From the NCBI GenBank assembly GCA_001994995.1, contig MDJM01000033.1, positions 1 to 64,000 of the forward strand: a DNA stretch of 64,000 nucleotides, in the 5' to 3' direction. The notes beneath the pieces are model-generated. The model saw only the letters and a program-made list of their open reading frames with translations. It ran no database searches and was not told where the DNA came from. Origin of the DNA: Candidatus Parepulonipiscium sp. PG-Nuni2H_MBin01. Lineage in GTDB: Bacteria; Bacillota; Clostridia; Lachnospirales; Cellulosilyticaceae. This document shows, piece by piece, positions 6,618-16,350 of this stretch (its first letter is position 1; each line of letters begins with the position of its first letter). The translations under genes and the position numbers were made by a program.

Positions 6618-9419
6618 ATGAACAAAAAACTTTTTTTACTAAGTTCAGTAGCAACCATAGCAATTGCTCCCCATACCTACGGACAAAATGTTTTACACAC
6701 TATAAACGAAACTCAAACTATAACTAACGGCGTTGAACTATCTACAGACCAACACTTAACAGCTAAAGGTTGGCTAGATATATTTACTTTAAAAATTGAC
6801 CTTGCTAACGATAATGTTACGCTTAAGCCTATTGATGCCACTACTCTTGCGACTAAACAAACCGTATCTGATATGGTTATGCTTAATGGTGCTATCGCTG
6901 CTGTTAATGGCGATTTCTTCGACTTATCTAACGACTTAACTCCTGTGGCTTTTGGTAATATGATAAGTGACGGCATTCTAATGCAAGCTAGTAACTCCGC
7001 CAAGTTTGGCACTGGAGCTGTTAATAATATGGCTTCGCTTATTATTAACAATGACCGCAATATTTCATTTGACATGTTTGACACCACTATTGAGCTATAT
7101 AAAAACGGTGAATTTATGTTAGATGCAATAACTTATAATAAAATCCCAGATAAAATTGGCGCTCCTGCTATTTTCGATAAATTTTATATGGGCGACACTA
7201 AAATTGTTAGAGACACTCACAACTGGGTATATTCCACTGTTGTTAACGATGGGCGCGTTACTCAAAATATTTCATGTGATAGCATTGAAATTCCAGATGA
7301 CGGATTTATTATAGCTATGAGCCAGGACTATGCGCGAGAATACGACTTCCCTATTGGTAGCGAAATTGAATTAGTTATACACAACAATTCCTACTATCAA
7401 CCTACACCTGCGTTAGAAGATATTTACTTTTCTATTGGTGGCGGTGGGCTTATTTTAAAAGATGGGCAGCCTTACACTGAACCGACTCACATTGTTGCAC
7501 AGCAAATCGCTAACCCTAGAACTGTTGTCGCAAATACTGATGTACCAAATGAATTGTTGCTTATGGTTATTGATGGCCGCGGCAGCTCCATTGGTGCTAC
7601 TCATGAAGACGTAACTAACATACTGCTTAACTACGGCGCTACTGATGCTATGTACTTAGATGGCGGCGGTTCTAGCACTGTTGTAGCTCGAAAATCTGGC
7701 GAACTTAAACCGACTCTATTAAACTCTCCATCTGATGGAGCTGAGCGAAAAGTTATGAATGCTATTGGGGTATTTGCCGAGCAGCCAATTTCTGAAGCTG
7801 TATATCTTTTTGCTGATATTGAAAAAAATCGTACTTTTGTTGATGAACCTATATCTATTAATCTTATTGCAACTGATGTAAATGGCAATCCTGTAATTAT
7901 AGAGCCTGAAGAAGTTAACGTATTAGTTATGGGAGTAGAAGGGACGTTTGAAAACGGCGTATTTACTCCTTACTCAAGTGGTACTGCGTCATTTATTATT
8001 GAGTATAGAGGCATTGAAACAACTGCTGAAGCTATTGTTAGCTACAAACCAGTAGGCCTAATTGTAGAGCCGGTTTCTGCAACGCTTACAACTGATTCAC
8101 CACTGCCAATCACTGTATATGGTGTTGATAGCGAAGGTTATAGAATAGAGCTAAGCCCGCACAATGTTAACATTATAGATAAAGCCGGCATTATTTACTA
8201 TGAGGACGGCTGTATTACCGCTACTACCCATGGCATTACTACTATTGATGTATTGCATGATGGTATGAGCGCACAAATTGGGATTGTTGCTGGCGATAAA
8301 ATTGTGGAACTAGAATCTTTTGATACTAACATTCCGAGCTGGGGCGGTGATACTATGCAAGTTAAAGGTGAAATTAGCGTAGAACGCGATACAAAATATC
8401 ATGGTGACCAGGCTATCAAAATGACGTATACATTTGGTAAATCTGAACACCAACAAGTCGCTTTTGCTACATTCGACCATCCTCTTCTTATTCCAAATGA
8501 CGCTAGCCATTTTAATTTGTGGGTTTATGGCGATAACCAAAATGACACGCTTAAAATTGAAGTAATTGATAGCAACCAAGATAAATATTATCTAAAACTA
8601 GCTGACTCTTTAGACTACCAAGGCTGGAAGTATTTAAGTACACAACTGCCTACAGAAATGAAGATGCCGGCGCAAGTTACTACGCTATACACTTACTCCC
8701 ACAGCGAATTAGAAGAGCGAACTACGTCGTTAATTTTTGACCATGCATCTATTACTAGGGGTCATAGAAATATTTTATATGCACAAGACTACGAATTTGA
8801 CCCAATATATAAGCAATCATTAGACGAGCCAACTCAGTCTCAATTTTCCATTAACTTTATTGGACCTTTAGACTCTAATAGCATTGAGTTAAATACTCAC
8901 GCTAGGGGAATTTTAATGAAAAGTCTATTAGCGCACACTGATAAAATATTTTTGTCAACAAATGACGATGGCACCCTTGATTTAGGAAATGTTGGAATGT
9001 ACAATCAAGGGAACTATACTGTTACACAAGTAGGAAGTGCAGACGTAATTAGTCTAAACACAGATAACAAAAGCTTAGTAAGAACTAACTCTGAACAAGT
9101 CTCGCACCTAAAAAATACACTAAGAGACTCAACAGCAAACCACATTATTATATTTACCAAATACAGCCCAAATGGTGAATTTAGTGATGAAAGAGAAGCT
9201 GAACTTATACACTCTTTACTATGTGAATACAGAGAAAATACTAACAAAAACATATTTGTGGTTAGCTATAGCGATGAACAAACTCAAGTGCAAGTTCGAG
9301 ATGGTATCAGATACATTGGCCTTGCTGGCGTAACTGATGATATATTAAGCTCCACTTTCTTAACATTTAAAATTGTCGGCAGCGATATATTTTATACATT
9401 TAATACACTGTCTCAATAA
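6618..9419 (+). CDS. Secreted phosphodiester glycosidase (NAGPA domain) protein
   Basis: This is a large exported protein of 933 residues from the ATG at 6618, which has AAAGAGG eight bases upstream; an in-frame GTG at 6609 is less likely. A signal peptide covers about 1-22. Residues about 45-390 match the phosphodiester glycosidase/NAGPA family (AAVNGDFFDL, GDFFD-type metal site, NPRTVVA, LLMVIDGRG, MYLDGGGSSTVV). About 390-560 look like Ig-like beta domains, about 570-700 a carbohydrate-binding-like jelly roll, and the C-terminus a phosphoesterase-like fold with no clear metal motif. It precedes DUF5693 and CsaB genes, a common clostridial grouping in cell-wall polymer and exopolysaccharide work. 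The exact substrate is unknown. Confidence 0.85.
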   Translation: MNKKLFLLSSVATIAIAPHTYGQNVLHTINETQTITNGVELSTDQHLTAKGWLDIFTLKIDLANDNVTLKPIDATTLATKQTVSDMVMLNGAIAAVNGDFFDLSNDLTPVAFGNMISDGILMQASNSAKFGTGAVNNMASLIINNDRNISFDMFDTTIELYKNGEFMLDAITYNKIPDKIGAPAIFDKFYMGDTKIVRDTHNWVYSTVVNDGRVTQNISCDSIEIPDDGFIIAMSQDYAREYDFPIGSEIELVIHNNSYYQPTPALEDIYFSIGGGGLILKDGQPYTEPTHIVAQQIANPRTVVANTDVPNELLLMVIDGRGSSIGATHEDVTNILLNYGATDAMYLDGGGSSTVVARKSGELKPTLLNSPSDGAERKVMNAIGVFAEQPISEAVYLFADIEKNRTFVDEPISINLIATDVNGNPVIIEPEEVNVLVMGVEGTFENGVFTPYSSGTASFIIEYRGIETTAEAIVSYKPVGLIVEPVSATLTTDSPLPITVYGVDSEGYRIELSPHNVNIIDKAGIIYYEDGCITATTHGITTIDVLHDGMSAQIGIVAGDKIVELESFDTNIPSWGGDTMQVKGEISVERDTKYHGDQAIKMTYTFGKSEHQQVAFATFDHPLLIPNDASHFNLWVYGDNQNDTLKIEVIDSNQDKYYLKLADSLDYQGWKYLSTQLPTEMKMPAQVTTLYTYSHSELEERTTSLIFDHASITRGHRNILYAQDYEFDPIYKQSLDEPTQSQFSINFIGPLDSNSIELNTHARGILMKSLLAHTDKIFLSTNDDGTLDLGNVGMYNQGNYTVTQVGSADVISLNTDNKSLVRTNSEQVSHLKNTLRDSTANHIIIFTKYSPNGEFSDEREAELIHSLLCEYRENTNKNIFVVSYSDEQTQVQVRDGIRYIGLAGVTDDILSSTFLTFKIVGSDIFYTFNTLSQ

Positions 9420-9454
9420 CTGTATAGCTAAAACTTACGAAAGGAAGAAAATAT

Positions 9455-11368
9455 GTGGAAAAAGTTAATCATCGTTTGTTAAACCTTATTATAATTGTAG
9501 CTTTTGGCTTCTCCATTTTGCTACTATCACAAAGATTAAACTCCGAATTACATCACAAGGAAATTCAAATTGCAACTAGATACCAAGACATCTTACACCT
9601 ATGCTTTAACACAGACTATACAATGAGAGAGGTGCTACTTATCCTAAAAGAACTTGGCGTAAACACTATAACTGCACGTGAAAGCGTGTTGCTACCTGAA
9701 TACGCCAGCAACTACAATGGCAAAGATGCGCCAACGAGCGACCTCGAGCGCGGCCTAATTGATGTGGTGGCTGAAGAACAATACCGTATCATTATGGAAA
9801 CAGATGATACATCAACATATTACCGTATTTATCAAAACTTAGTTACTAAAGGTATTAGCGTAGTAAGAGATGGCAGCCGAATGCTAATTTACACACAAAG
9901 CCCCTACAAGGTGCTTACCCAAACTGGCACAGGCTTTAACGTTATTGACCTTATATATATGTCTAACATGGGATTTGAGATTGTGCCTGAAATTAGGTCT
10001 TTCTCCACATTCCTAAAATTTGGGCTTGCTACTATTATAGAAGAAATTAGCCAAATTCCAAATTTAAGTTATATCTCGTTTGATGGTTCTAGTATTGCAG
10101 GTTATACTGAGGAACAAATTATTAACTTGGTTAAAAACTATGGCTTTATCAATTTAGAATTTTACACTAGCACTAACCAAGAAGGCTTTGTAACACTTGC
10201 TAATAGAATTGAAGATAACGGAACATATAATATTGTAAGGATGTTTTCGCCAGAAAAAATGTCGCACTTAAAAGCTTACGGCATTAGCGACACATATGAA
10301 TTAGCTTTAACTGAACGTAGCGTACGCCTATTTGGATTTGTACTACCGCAAACAGGCAATATACACCATGACTTTGAGCTACTATGCAATGAAATCGAAA
10401 CTTTTGTTGACTACGCAACTAACAATGGATTTCATATAGGCACTAACATTCGCCTGCAAGAATGGCCTAACCCATCTAGATTACTACTATTTGTAATAGG
10501 CCTTGGCGCTGTTGCTATGTTCGTAAAGCTAGTATCGCTAACACCATTTAGGGCGCTAGGTCCGCTTGCTGGAATTTTGGGCACGCTAGCATTTATTGCG
10601 CTGCTGCTTATTGATAAAGTTACAGCAGTAAGAATTATGTCGCTGTTAGCCACTATAGTATTCCCAAGCTACGCGGTACTAATTTTTATTGACCCACCGC
10701 AGCATTCATCAATTGCTAAATCGCTTATTGACTTTGCACGTATATTGATTATCACAATTGTGGGTATAGCAATTATGTGTTCACTAATTAGCGGATATAA
10801 CTTTGCAATAGGACTAGATTTATTCCTAGGAGTAAAATTAGCTCATATAGCACCTCTAGTAATAGTGCCAATAGTAATTATCCTATCTAGGTGGAGTGAT
10901 ATTAAAATTGAGCTACGAAACTTACGCAGAATTAACTGGAAACTTTTAGTGCTATTTAGCATTATAGGTATAGGAATTATAGGTGCTGTACTAAGTATTT
11001 ATATATACCGCACAGGAAATAGCAACTCAATATCCGACTTAGAGCAAACGTTTAGAACTACTCTAGATAACATTCTAGGGGTAAGACCGCGTACTAAAGA
11101 ATTGTTAATAGGGCATCCGCTACTAATTCTTGGGCTATACCTATCGTACAGAGGATTTAGATGGCCAGTGCTAGTTGCTGGAACGATAGGGCAAGTTTCT
11201 ATGACTAACACTTTTGCACATATTCATACACCGCTACTAATCTCTATAATACGTACAGGATATGGCATAATTATAGGAACTGTAGTTGGAATTATTTTTA
11301 TATGTATATATAAAGTTGTATATAAACTGCTGATGAAAGTATTTGATAACCTTGGCTGGGATTTTTAA
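9455..11368 (+). CDS. DUF5693 multi-pass membrane protein
   Basis: The 637-residue product has one N-terminal membrane segment (about 8-24), an extracytoplasmic domain of about 300 residues, and then roughly eight membrane segments from about residue 335 to the end. This layout matches the DUF5693 family, which often neighbours csaB and secreted phosphodiester glycosidases. The start is GTG at 9455, preceded by AAGGAAG; the overlapping ATG at 9453 runs into an early stop. It lies 35 bp after the glycosidase gene and is probably in the same operon. Transport or polymer handling related to secondary cell-wall polysaccharide is plausible but unproven. Confidence 0.8.
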   Translation: MEKVNHRLLNLIIIVAFGFSILLLSQRLNSELHHKEIQIATRYQDILHLCFNTDYTMREVLLILKELGVNTITARESVLLPEYASNYNGKDAPTSDLERGLIDVVAEEQYRIIMETDDTSTYYRIYQNLVTKGISVVRDGSRMLIYTQSPYKVLTQTGTGFNVIDLIYMSNMGFEIVPEIRSFSTFLKFGLATIIEEISQIPNLSYISFDGSSIAGYTEEQIINLVKNYGFINLEFYTSTNQEGFVTLANRIEDNGTYNIVRMFSPEKMSHLKAYGISDTYELALTERSVRLFGFVLPQTGNIHHDFELLCNEIETFVDYATNNGFHIGTNIRLQEWPNPSRLLLFVIGLGAVAMFVKLVSLTPFRALGPLAGILGTLAFIALLLIDKVTAVRIMSLLATIVFPSYAVLIFIDPPQHSSIAKSLIDFARILIITIVGIAIMCSLISGYNFAIGLDLFLGVKLAHIAPLVIVPIVIILSRWSDIKIELRNLRRINWKLLVLFSIIGIGIIGAVLSIYIYRTGNSNSISDLEQTFRTTLDNILGVRPRTKELLIGHPLLILGLYLSYRGFRWPVLVAGTIGQVSMTNTFAHIHTPLLISIIRTGYGIIIGTVVGIIFICIYKVVYKLLMKVFDNLGWDF

Positions 11369-11370
11369 AC

Positions 11371-11399
11371 GGGAGGCACTTATGTGTCTCTCTTTTTTA
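11371..11399 (+). terminator. Rho-independent terminator
   Basis: GGGAGGCAC-TTAT-GTGTCTCTC with a following run of T lies just after the DUF5693 stop codon. The stem includes G-U pairs. Confidence 0.7.
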
Positions 11400-11475
11400 T
11401 TGTAAAATCAGTATATATTTATACTATTATGGCTAACATAGGATTACACATTTAAAAACTGAGGAGGTTTATACT

Positions 11476-13326
11476 ATGGAAAATCAAACCCGTATTGTAA
11501 TATCGGGCTATTATGGCTTTGATAATATCGGAGATGAAGCAGTGCTTTACTGCATTATAGATAAGCTTAGAAAAAATATACCACACGTAGATATTACTGT
11601 ATTATCAAACAACCCCGAGTATACTAGCAAAACATATAAAGTAAAAAGTGTGGATAGATGGTACACAAAACATATAATACAGTCGCTACACAACTGCGAC
11701 ATTTTAATAAGCGGCGGAGGTAGCCTGCTGCAAGATATTACTAGTAATAAAACTGTACCTTACTACTTAGCGATTGTTGCTATGGCAAAACTGCTAGGCA
11801 AACAAGTTATTTACTACTCTCAAGGGATAGGGCCAATTACTAACCGTTTTAATAGACTGCTTACAAAAATCGTAACTAACCAAGTGGATGCTATATATGT
11901 AAGGGACTTAAGCTCTAAACAACTGCTGCAACAACTAGGAGTTAGGCGACCTATACAACTATCTATAGACCCTGTTTTTGATATATCACCAACAACAACA
12001 ATATCGCTGCCAAACGCTAAAAGAGTCGGCATATATTTAAGAGAATGGAACAATATAGAACAAATCGTTACAGCTATGGTGCCAACTTGCAAAATGTTGC
12101 TAAAACTAGGCTACCATATATACTTTATAAGTATGCAATATAAAACTGATATTAAAATGGCAAGCCTGATAGTGGACCAACTAGCAATCCAACTTACCGA
12201 TTATACCAATGTCTTTATTATAGATAAACAGCTAAATATCCATGAAACATTAGCTTACACTGCTAATTTTGACTTTATTATAGGTATGAGACTACACAGT
12301 CTAATTATCGCCTATGCTCTTAATAAACCAATGATTGCTCTGTCTTATGACCCAAAAGTTGAAAATATTATGGCTGAAATGAATATTACCCATTGTATTG
12401 ATATAAAAACGTTAACATCAGAAAAGTTAATTGATAGGGTTAATTATGTAACCTCTCATCTTAGCGATGAAATTGATATTATTAAAACTACTAAGCTAAA
12501 TAAAATTAAACTAGTTGATGCCCCTATTGATTTTATTACTAACAATACTATCAATATACTAGGTATAAAAATTAGCAACGTTACTATGCATCAAGCTGTG
12601 CAAGCTTTTGATGAATTTGTAAATAGCGACACACTTAACTCTATCTTCACTCCAAACCCAGAAATCATTATGGCTGCTACAAAGGACCCTCTTCTAAAAC
12701 AAATATTAAATAATGCGAGCTTAGTTGTTCCAGATGGAATTGGCGTTGTTATTGCTTCTAAAATTTTAAAAGGCAGATGCCTTAAGCATAGAGTGGCTGG
12801 TTATGACTTAATCCAAAACACTATGAAAGCTAGTAAAAATAAGCAATATAAATACTACTTCCTAGGCTCTAAGCCAGAGATTGTAAAAGCTGCTGCTTAT
12901 AATATGCAAAAAAAATACCCCAATATTGATATAGTGGGATATAGAGATGGATACTTTGATGAAGACCAAATTAAACACATTAATAAGGAAATAACTGCTT
13001 CTAAGGCTAATATTTTGCTTGTGGCACTTGGTTGTCCAAAACAAGAAAAATGGATAGCGCACAATGCTCATCTTTTGCCAAATATAAGAGTTGCAATTGG
13101 GGTTGGAGGAAGCTTTGACGTTATGAGTGGTAAGGTTAAAAGAGCGCCTAAACATTTTCAAAACTTAGGACTAGAATGGCTATATAGGCTAATTCAACAG
13201 CCTAGCAGATTTAAAAGGATGCTATTACTTCCTATGTTTCTATTAAAAATTATTGAAAAAAGACTAATAGCAAGTCCTATTAAAAATAAAACAAAAAAAG
13301 AACAACAGCAAGTCCTAGTAGAATGA
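11476..13326 (+). CDS. csaB: CsaB-TagA fusion: polysaccharide pyruvyl transferase plus WecG/TagA glycosyltransferase
   Basis: The 616-residue protein joins two enzymes. Residues about 1-345 match CsaB (ISGYYGFDNIGDEAVLY, SGGGSLLQDITS, YSQGIGP, GMRLHSLI), which adds ketal-pyruvate to the cell-wall polymer that SLH domains bind. Residues about 355-600 match WecG/TagA/CpsF transferases (TPNPEIIMAA, LVVPDGIGVV, ALGCPKQEKWIA, VGGSFDVMSGKVKRAP), which add N-acetylmannosamine or a related sugar to lipid-linked precursors. The fusion would couple synthesis and pyruvylation of the S-layer anchor. Several SLH proteins lie in the same window. Its RBS GAGGAGG precedes the ATG. Both halves look complete. 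Confidence 0.93.
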   Translation: MENQTRIVISGYYGFDNIGDEAVLYCIIDKLRKNIPHVDITVLSNNPEYTSKTYKVKSVDRWYTKHIIQSLHNCDILISGGGSLLQDITSNKTVPYYLAIVAMAKLLGKQVIYYSQGIGPITNRFNRLLTKIVTNQVDAIYVRDLSSKQLLQQLGVRRPIQLSIDPVFDISPTTTISLPNAKRVGIYLREWNNIEQIVTAMVPTCKMLLKLGYHIYFISMQYKTDIKMASLIVDQLAIQLTDYTNVFIIDKQLNIHETLAYTANFDFIIGMRLHSLIIAYALNKPMIALSYDPKVENIMAEMNITHCIDIKTLTSEKLIDRVNYVTSHLSDEIDIIKTTKLNKIKLVDAPIDFITNNTINILGIKISNVTMHQAVQAFDEFVNSDTLNSIFTPNPEIIMAATKDPLLKQILNNASLVVPDGIGVVIASKILKGRCLKHRVAGYDLIQNTMKASKNKQYKYYFLGSKPEIVKAAAYNMQKKYPNIDIVGYRDGYFDEDQIKHINKEITASKANILLVALGCPKQEKWIAHNAHLLPNIRVAIGVGGSFDVMSGKVKRAPKHFQNLGLEWLYRLIQQPSRFKRMLLLPMFLLKIIEKRLIASPIKNKTKKEQQQVLVE

Positions 13327-13665
13327 CCCAAAAAAAAAGCAAAAAGTAGGATAAGAAATTGTTAAATTAATCCTATATAGTTTAACATAATATTAATACC
13401 TAAAATTTCACAAATAAAAATGCCCTAACTGGAGTCAAAAAAAACTAAGTATTTTTGATGTATAATTATTATTTTAATGTTATTCGACATACAAACACTG
13501 CTTACACAACGCCCAATTTATACTACCACACGTACTAACTATAGAATTTAACTAAAAGAAAAATATTATTTTTAGAGAAATAGCGAATAGTAACACGCAA
13601 AAAAATATAGTATAGTTATATTAGAAATTAAATAACAAATTTAATCAATCAAGGAGGAATGCATT
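13327..13665. other. AT-rich intergenic stretch
   Basis: The 339 bases hold no convincing gene or strong terminator. A TTGATGTATAATTATT segment near 13456 resembles a promoter, and AAGGAGG near 13652 is the ribosome-binding site of the next gene. Confidence 0.6.
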
Positions 13666-14778
13666 GTGGCAGGACTAAAACTTAAAAACATATACAAAAA
13701 TTATTCAAACGGGTACACAGCAGTAAAAGACTTTAATCTAGACATAGCAGATAAAGAATTTATCATTTTCGTTGGACCATCTGGGTGCGGAAAATCAACT
13801 ACTTTACGTATGATTGCAGGGTTAGAAGAAATCTCTGACGGTGAGTTATGGATTGGTGATAAACTTTGTAATGAAGTAGCACCAAAAGACCGTGACATCG
13901 CGATGGTTTTCCAAAACTATGCGTTATATCCACATATGACAGTGTACGATAACATGGCATTTGGATTAAAATTACGTAAAACTCCAAAAGCGGAAATTGA
14001 TAAAAGAGTACGTGAAGCAGCAAAAATTCTTGATATTGACCAATGTCTAGACCGTAAACCAAAGGCGTTATCAGGCGGGCAAAGACAACGTGTTGCGATG
14101 GGTCGTGCTATCGTTAGGGAACCAAAAGTATTCCTTATGGATGAGCCTTTATCTAACCTTGATGCTAAGCTTCGTGTTCAAATGAGAACGGAAATTTCAA
14201 AATTACACAATAAACTTAAAACTACGTTTATCTATGTTACGCATGACCAAGTTGAGGCGATGACGCTAGGAACACGTATCGTAGTATTAAAAGATGGTAT
14301 TATCCAACAAGTTGACGCTCCAACTAAGCTATATGCTGAGCCAGCGAACCTGTTCGTAGCAGGATTTATCGGTTCTCCACAAATGAACTTTATTGAAGCG
14401 CGCGTTGCTAAAGAAGGCGGAACTACTGTGCTTATTTTCGGTAGCTCTAAAATTGTAGTGCCAGCAAATAAAGCGGCTAGACTTGTGCCTTATGAAAACA
14501 GAAGCGTAATGGTTGGTATACGTCCTGAGCATACAGCAGATATGGATACTGTGCCAGAGTCTGAAAAACCAAAATACGCGGTTGTAACTGCAAAAGTAGA
14601 AGTAACAGAAATGTTAGGTTCTGAAACTTATTTATACATGGTGTGCGAGGGCACTAACATGACAGGGCGAGTTGACCCTAGCTGTAAAGCTACATCTGGT
14701 AGTATGGTAAGTCTTGGTTTAGAAGTAAGCAAAATGCATCTATTCGACTTAGACACTCAACTTACTATAACTAACTAA
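13666..14778 (+). CDS. MsmX/UgpC-type sugar ABC transporter ATPase
   Basis: This 370-residue ATPase powers carbohydrate ABC importers from the cytosolic face. Walker A is GPSGCGKST near residue 40, the signature is [14 protein letters not shown] near 135, and Walker B is [12 protein letters not shown] near 160. Residues from about 235 on form the C-terminal MalK/UgpC-type regulatory domain. The start is GTG with AAGGAGG close upstream. No permease or binding-protein genes flank it. A solitary gene of this type fits the shared MsmX ATPase of Firmicutes that serves several oligosaccharide importers. Which sugars it serves cannot be told here. Confidence 0.93.
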   Translation: MAGLKLKNIYKNYSNGYTAVKDFNLDIADKEFIIFVGPSGCGKSTTLRMIAGLEEISDGELWIGDKLCNEVAPKDRDIAMVFQNYALYPHMTVYDNMAFGLKLRKTPKAEIDKRVREAAKILDIDQCLDRKPKALSGGQRQRVAMGRAIVREPKVFLMDEPLSNLDAKLRVQMRTEISKLHNKLKTTFIYVTHDQVEAMTLGTRIVVLKDGIIQQVDAPTKLYAEPANLFVAGFIGSPQMNFIEARVAKEGGTTVLIFGSSKIVVPANKAARLVPYENRSVMVGIRPEHTADMDTVPESEKPKYAVVTAKVEVTEMLGSETYLYMVCEGTNMTGRVDPSCKATSGSMVSLGLEVSKMHLFDLDTQLTITN

Positions 14779-14789
14779 TCATACAAGAA

Positions 14790-14828
14790 AGAGCTATAAT
14801 AATTAATATTATTGTGGCTCTTTTTTTA
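14790..14828 (+). terminator. Rho-independent terminator after the ABC ATPase gene
   Basis: AGAGC and GGCTCT close a long stem that also pairs ATAATAAT with ATATTATT, followed by a run of eight T. Confidence 0.85.
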
Positions 14829-15061
14829 TGCCGTGAGTTATTTAAACTAGCTGACAAGCTTGGTTTGAGGGTTAGAGATAGCTTATAAAAACTTAGCGAA
14901 ATTAGCTTGGGCTATATACAAAAAGGATATAAACTAAATAATATAAATTAGCTATTTTACTAAACTTAGTATTAATATTATAATTATTTTATCTATAACA
15001 TAAAATTTAAAATTGCGAGATAATTTTTCTGAGATTTACTTAAATTTCATAGTATAAGTTG

Positions 15062-15078
15062 AATAATATATTCCAAAT
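15062..15078 (+). promoter_or_regulatory. 17-bp element shared with the deoD upstream region
   Basis: AATAATATATTCCAAAT occurs here, about 50 bp before hpf, and again exactly at 17422-17438 before deoD. Both are followed by a G-rich AGGGA/GGGATA stretch. It may be part of an alternative sigma-factor promoter or an activator site. The rest of the 14829-15127 gap shows nothing else I can name. Confidence 0.35.
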
Positions 15079-15127
15079 AAGGGAAAAATAAACTAATGAT
15101 TCATTTAATTGAAGGGAGAAAAACACT

Positions 15128-15673
15128 ATGAAATACACTATAGTAACAAGAAATACCGATTTAACTCCAGGTATGGATGAAGCAGTATCAAAATCTACAA
15201 CTAAATTAGATAAATACTTCAATGACACAGCTAATATGAATGTTACATTAACTGTGGAAAAGAACTGCCAAATAGTAGAAATGTCATTACCATTCAATGG
15301 TCAAATCCTTCGTTCTGAAGTACAAGGTGAGAATATCTATAAAATTTTAGATGAAGCTGTGGATACTTTAGAAAAACAAGTGCTTAGATTTAAAAATAAA
15401 CTTAGAAGCAAAACTAGACATGCTGACTTAAGTGCTTTTACGCATGACTTTATTGAATCTAGAATTGATGAAGAAGACGATAGCGTGCAAATTAAACGTC
15501 GTAAAAAATTCGCTATTAAACCAATGAGCGCCGAAGAAGCGGTTTTACAAATGGAATTAGTAGGCCACAACTTCTACGTTTATCTTGATGCGCAAAGTGA
15601 AGAAGTAAACGTTGTATATAAACGTAAAAATAATTCTTATGGGCTAATTGAACCAAGCTTAGACGATTACTAA
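15128..15673 (+). CDS. hpf: Ribosome hibernation promoting factor, long form
   Basis: HPF binds the 30S decoding site and dimerises 70S ribosomes into inactive 100S particles under stress. The 181 residues match the long form: an N-terminal RaiA-type domain (about 1-100; MKYTIVTRNTDLTPGMDEAV, TLTVEKN), an acidic linker, and the C-terminal dimerisation domain (about 125-178; FAIKPMSAEEAVLQMELVGHN with FYVYLDA). GAAGGGAGA precedes the ATG. It is a single-gene unit bounded by terminators. Confidence 0.95.
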   Translation: MKYTIVTRNTDLTPGMDEAVSKSTTKLDKYFNDTANMNVTLTVEKNCQIVEMSLPFNGQILRSEVQGENIYKILDEAVDTLEKQVLRFKNKLRSKTRHADLSAFTHDFIESRIDEEDDSVQIKRRKKFAIKPMSAEEAVLQMELVGHNFYVYLDAQSEEVNVVYKRKNNSYGLIEPSLDDY

Positions 15674-15680
15674 AAAAAAA

Positions 15681-15713
15681 GACAGCTACTCCAGCAGTAG
15701 TTGTCTTTTTTTT
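15681..15713 (+). terminator. Rho-independent terminator of hpf
   Basis: GACAGCTACT and AGTAGTTGTC form a stem flanked by a run of A and a run of T, so it may work in both directions. Confidence 0.88.
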
Positions 15714-15725
15714 ATGCTGCAACAT

Positions 15726-16172
15726 GTTAGCTTGTACTGCTGTATGTCAGCTTGTACTATGCCATATTGTTAGCTTGTACTATACAGTGTCAGCTTGTAC
15801 TATGCTAAATTGTTAGCTTGTACTATACAGTGTCAGCTTGTACTAGGCTATATTGTTAGCTTGTACTGCTGTGTGTCAGCTTGTACCATGCTAAATTGTT
15901 AGCTTGTACTGCTGCGTGTTAGCTTGTACCATGCTAAATTGTTAGCTTGTACTATACAGTGTCAGCTTGTACTATGCTAAATTGTTAGCTTGTACTATAC
16001 AGTATCAGCTTGTACCAGGCTATATTGTTAGCTTGTACTATACAGTGTCAGCTTGTACTAGGCTAAATTGTTAGCTTGTACTGCTGCGTGTCAGCTTGTA
16101 CCAGGCTATATTGTTAGCTCGTACTATACAGTGTCAGCTTGTACCAGGCTATATTCTCAGCTCGTACTATAC
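15726..16172. repeat. 43-bp tandem repeat array (about 10 units, 21 half-units)
   Basis: The array repeats two related half-units of 21-22 bp. Each is built on TTAGCTTGTACT or TCAGCTTGTACT, alternating with the spacers ATACAGTG or GCTGYGTG and ATGCTAAATTG or AGGCTATATTG. Full units are 43 bp and nearly identical. The array fills the gap between hpf and the kinase gene. There is no open reading frame and no varied spacer of CRISPR type. The half-unit period is close to two turns of the helix, which would place repeated binding sites on one face. Confidence 0.93.
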
Positions 16173-16266
16173 CAGATGGGAGTTTTTATTGTTTCCTTAT
16201 AATATACACAATACCAAAGCAATAGTTGTCCTTTCGTTATAATATGCAAAATATTCATAGAATAAG

Positions 16267-16294
16267 TTGACAAATTTGGCCAATTATGTATAAT
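16267..16294 (+). promoter_or_regulatory. Sigma-A promoter of the PfkB kinase gene
   Basis: TTGACA at 16267-16272, a 16-bp spacer, and TATAAT at 16289-16294, about 57 bp before the start codon. Confidence 0.8.
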
Positions 16295-16350
16295 TATTAT
16301 AAGAGGATTAATTAATCTGATTAAAAATACCATTCAAGGAGGACTATACA

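Noticed and set aside
13327-13665. Small gene or riboswitch before the MsmX-type gene
   Set aside because: I found no frame with a start site and no aptamer motif; the stretch is only AT-rich.
15726-16172. CRISPR array
   Set aside because: The repeats are tandem 43-bp units with only a few recurring spacer forms. There are no unique spacers and no cas genes.
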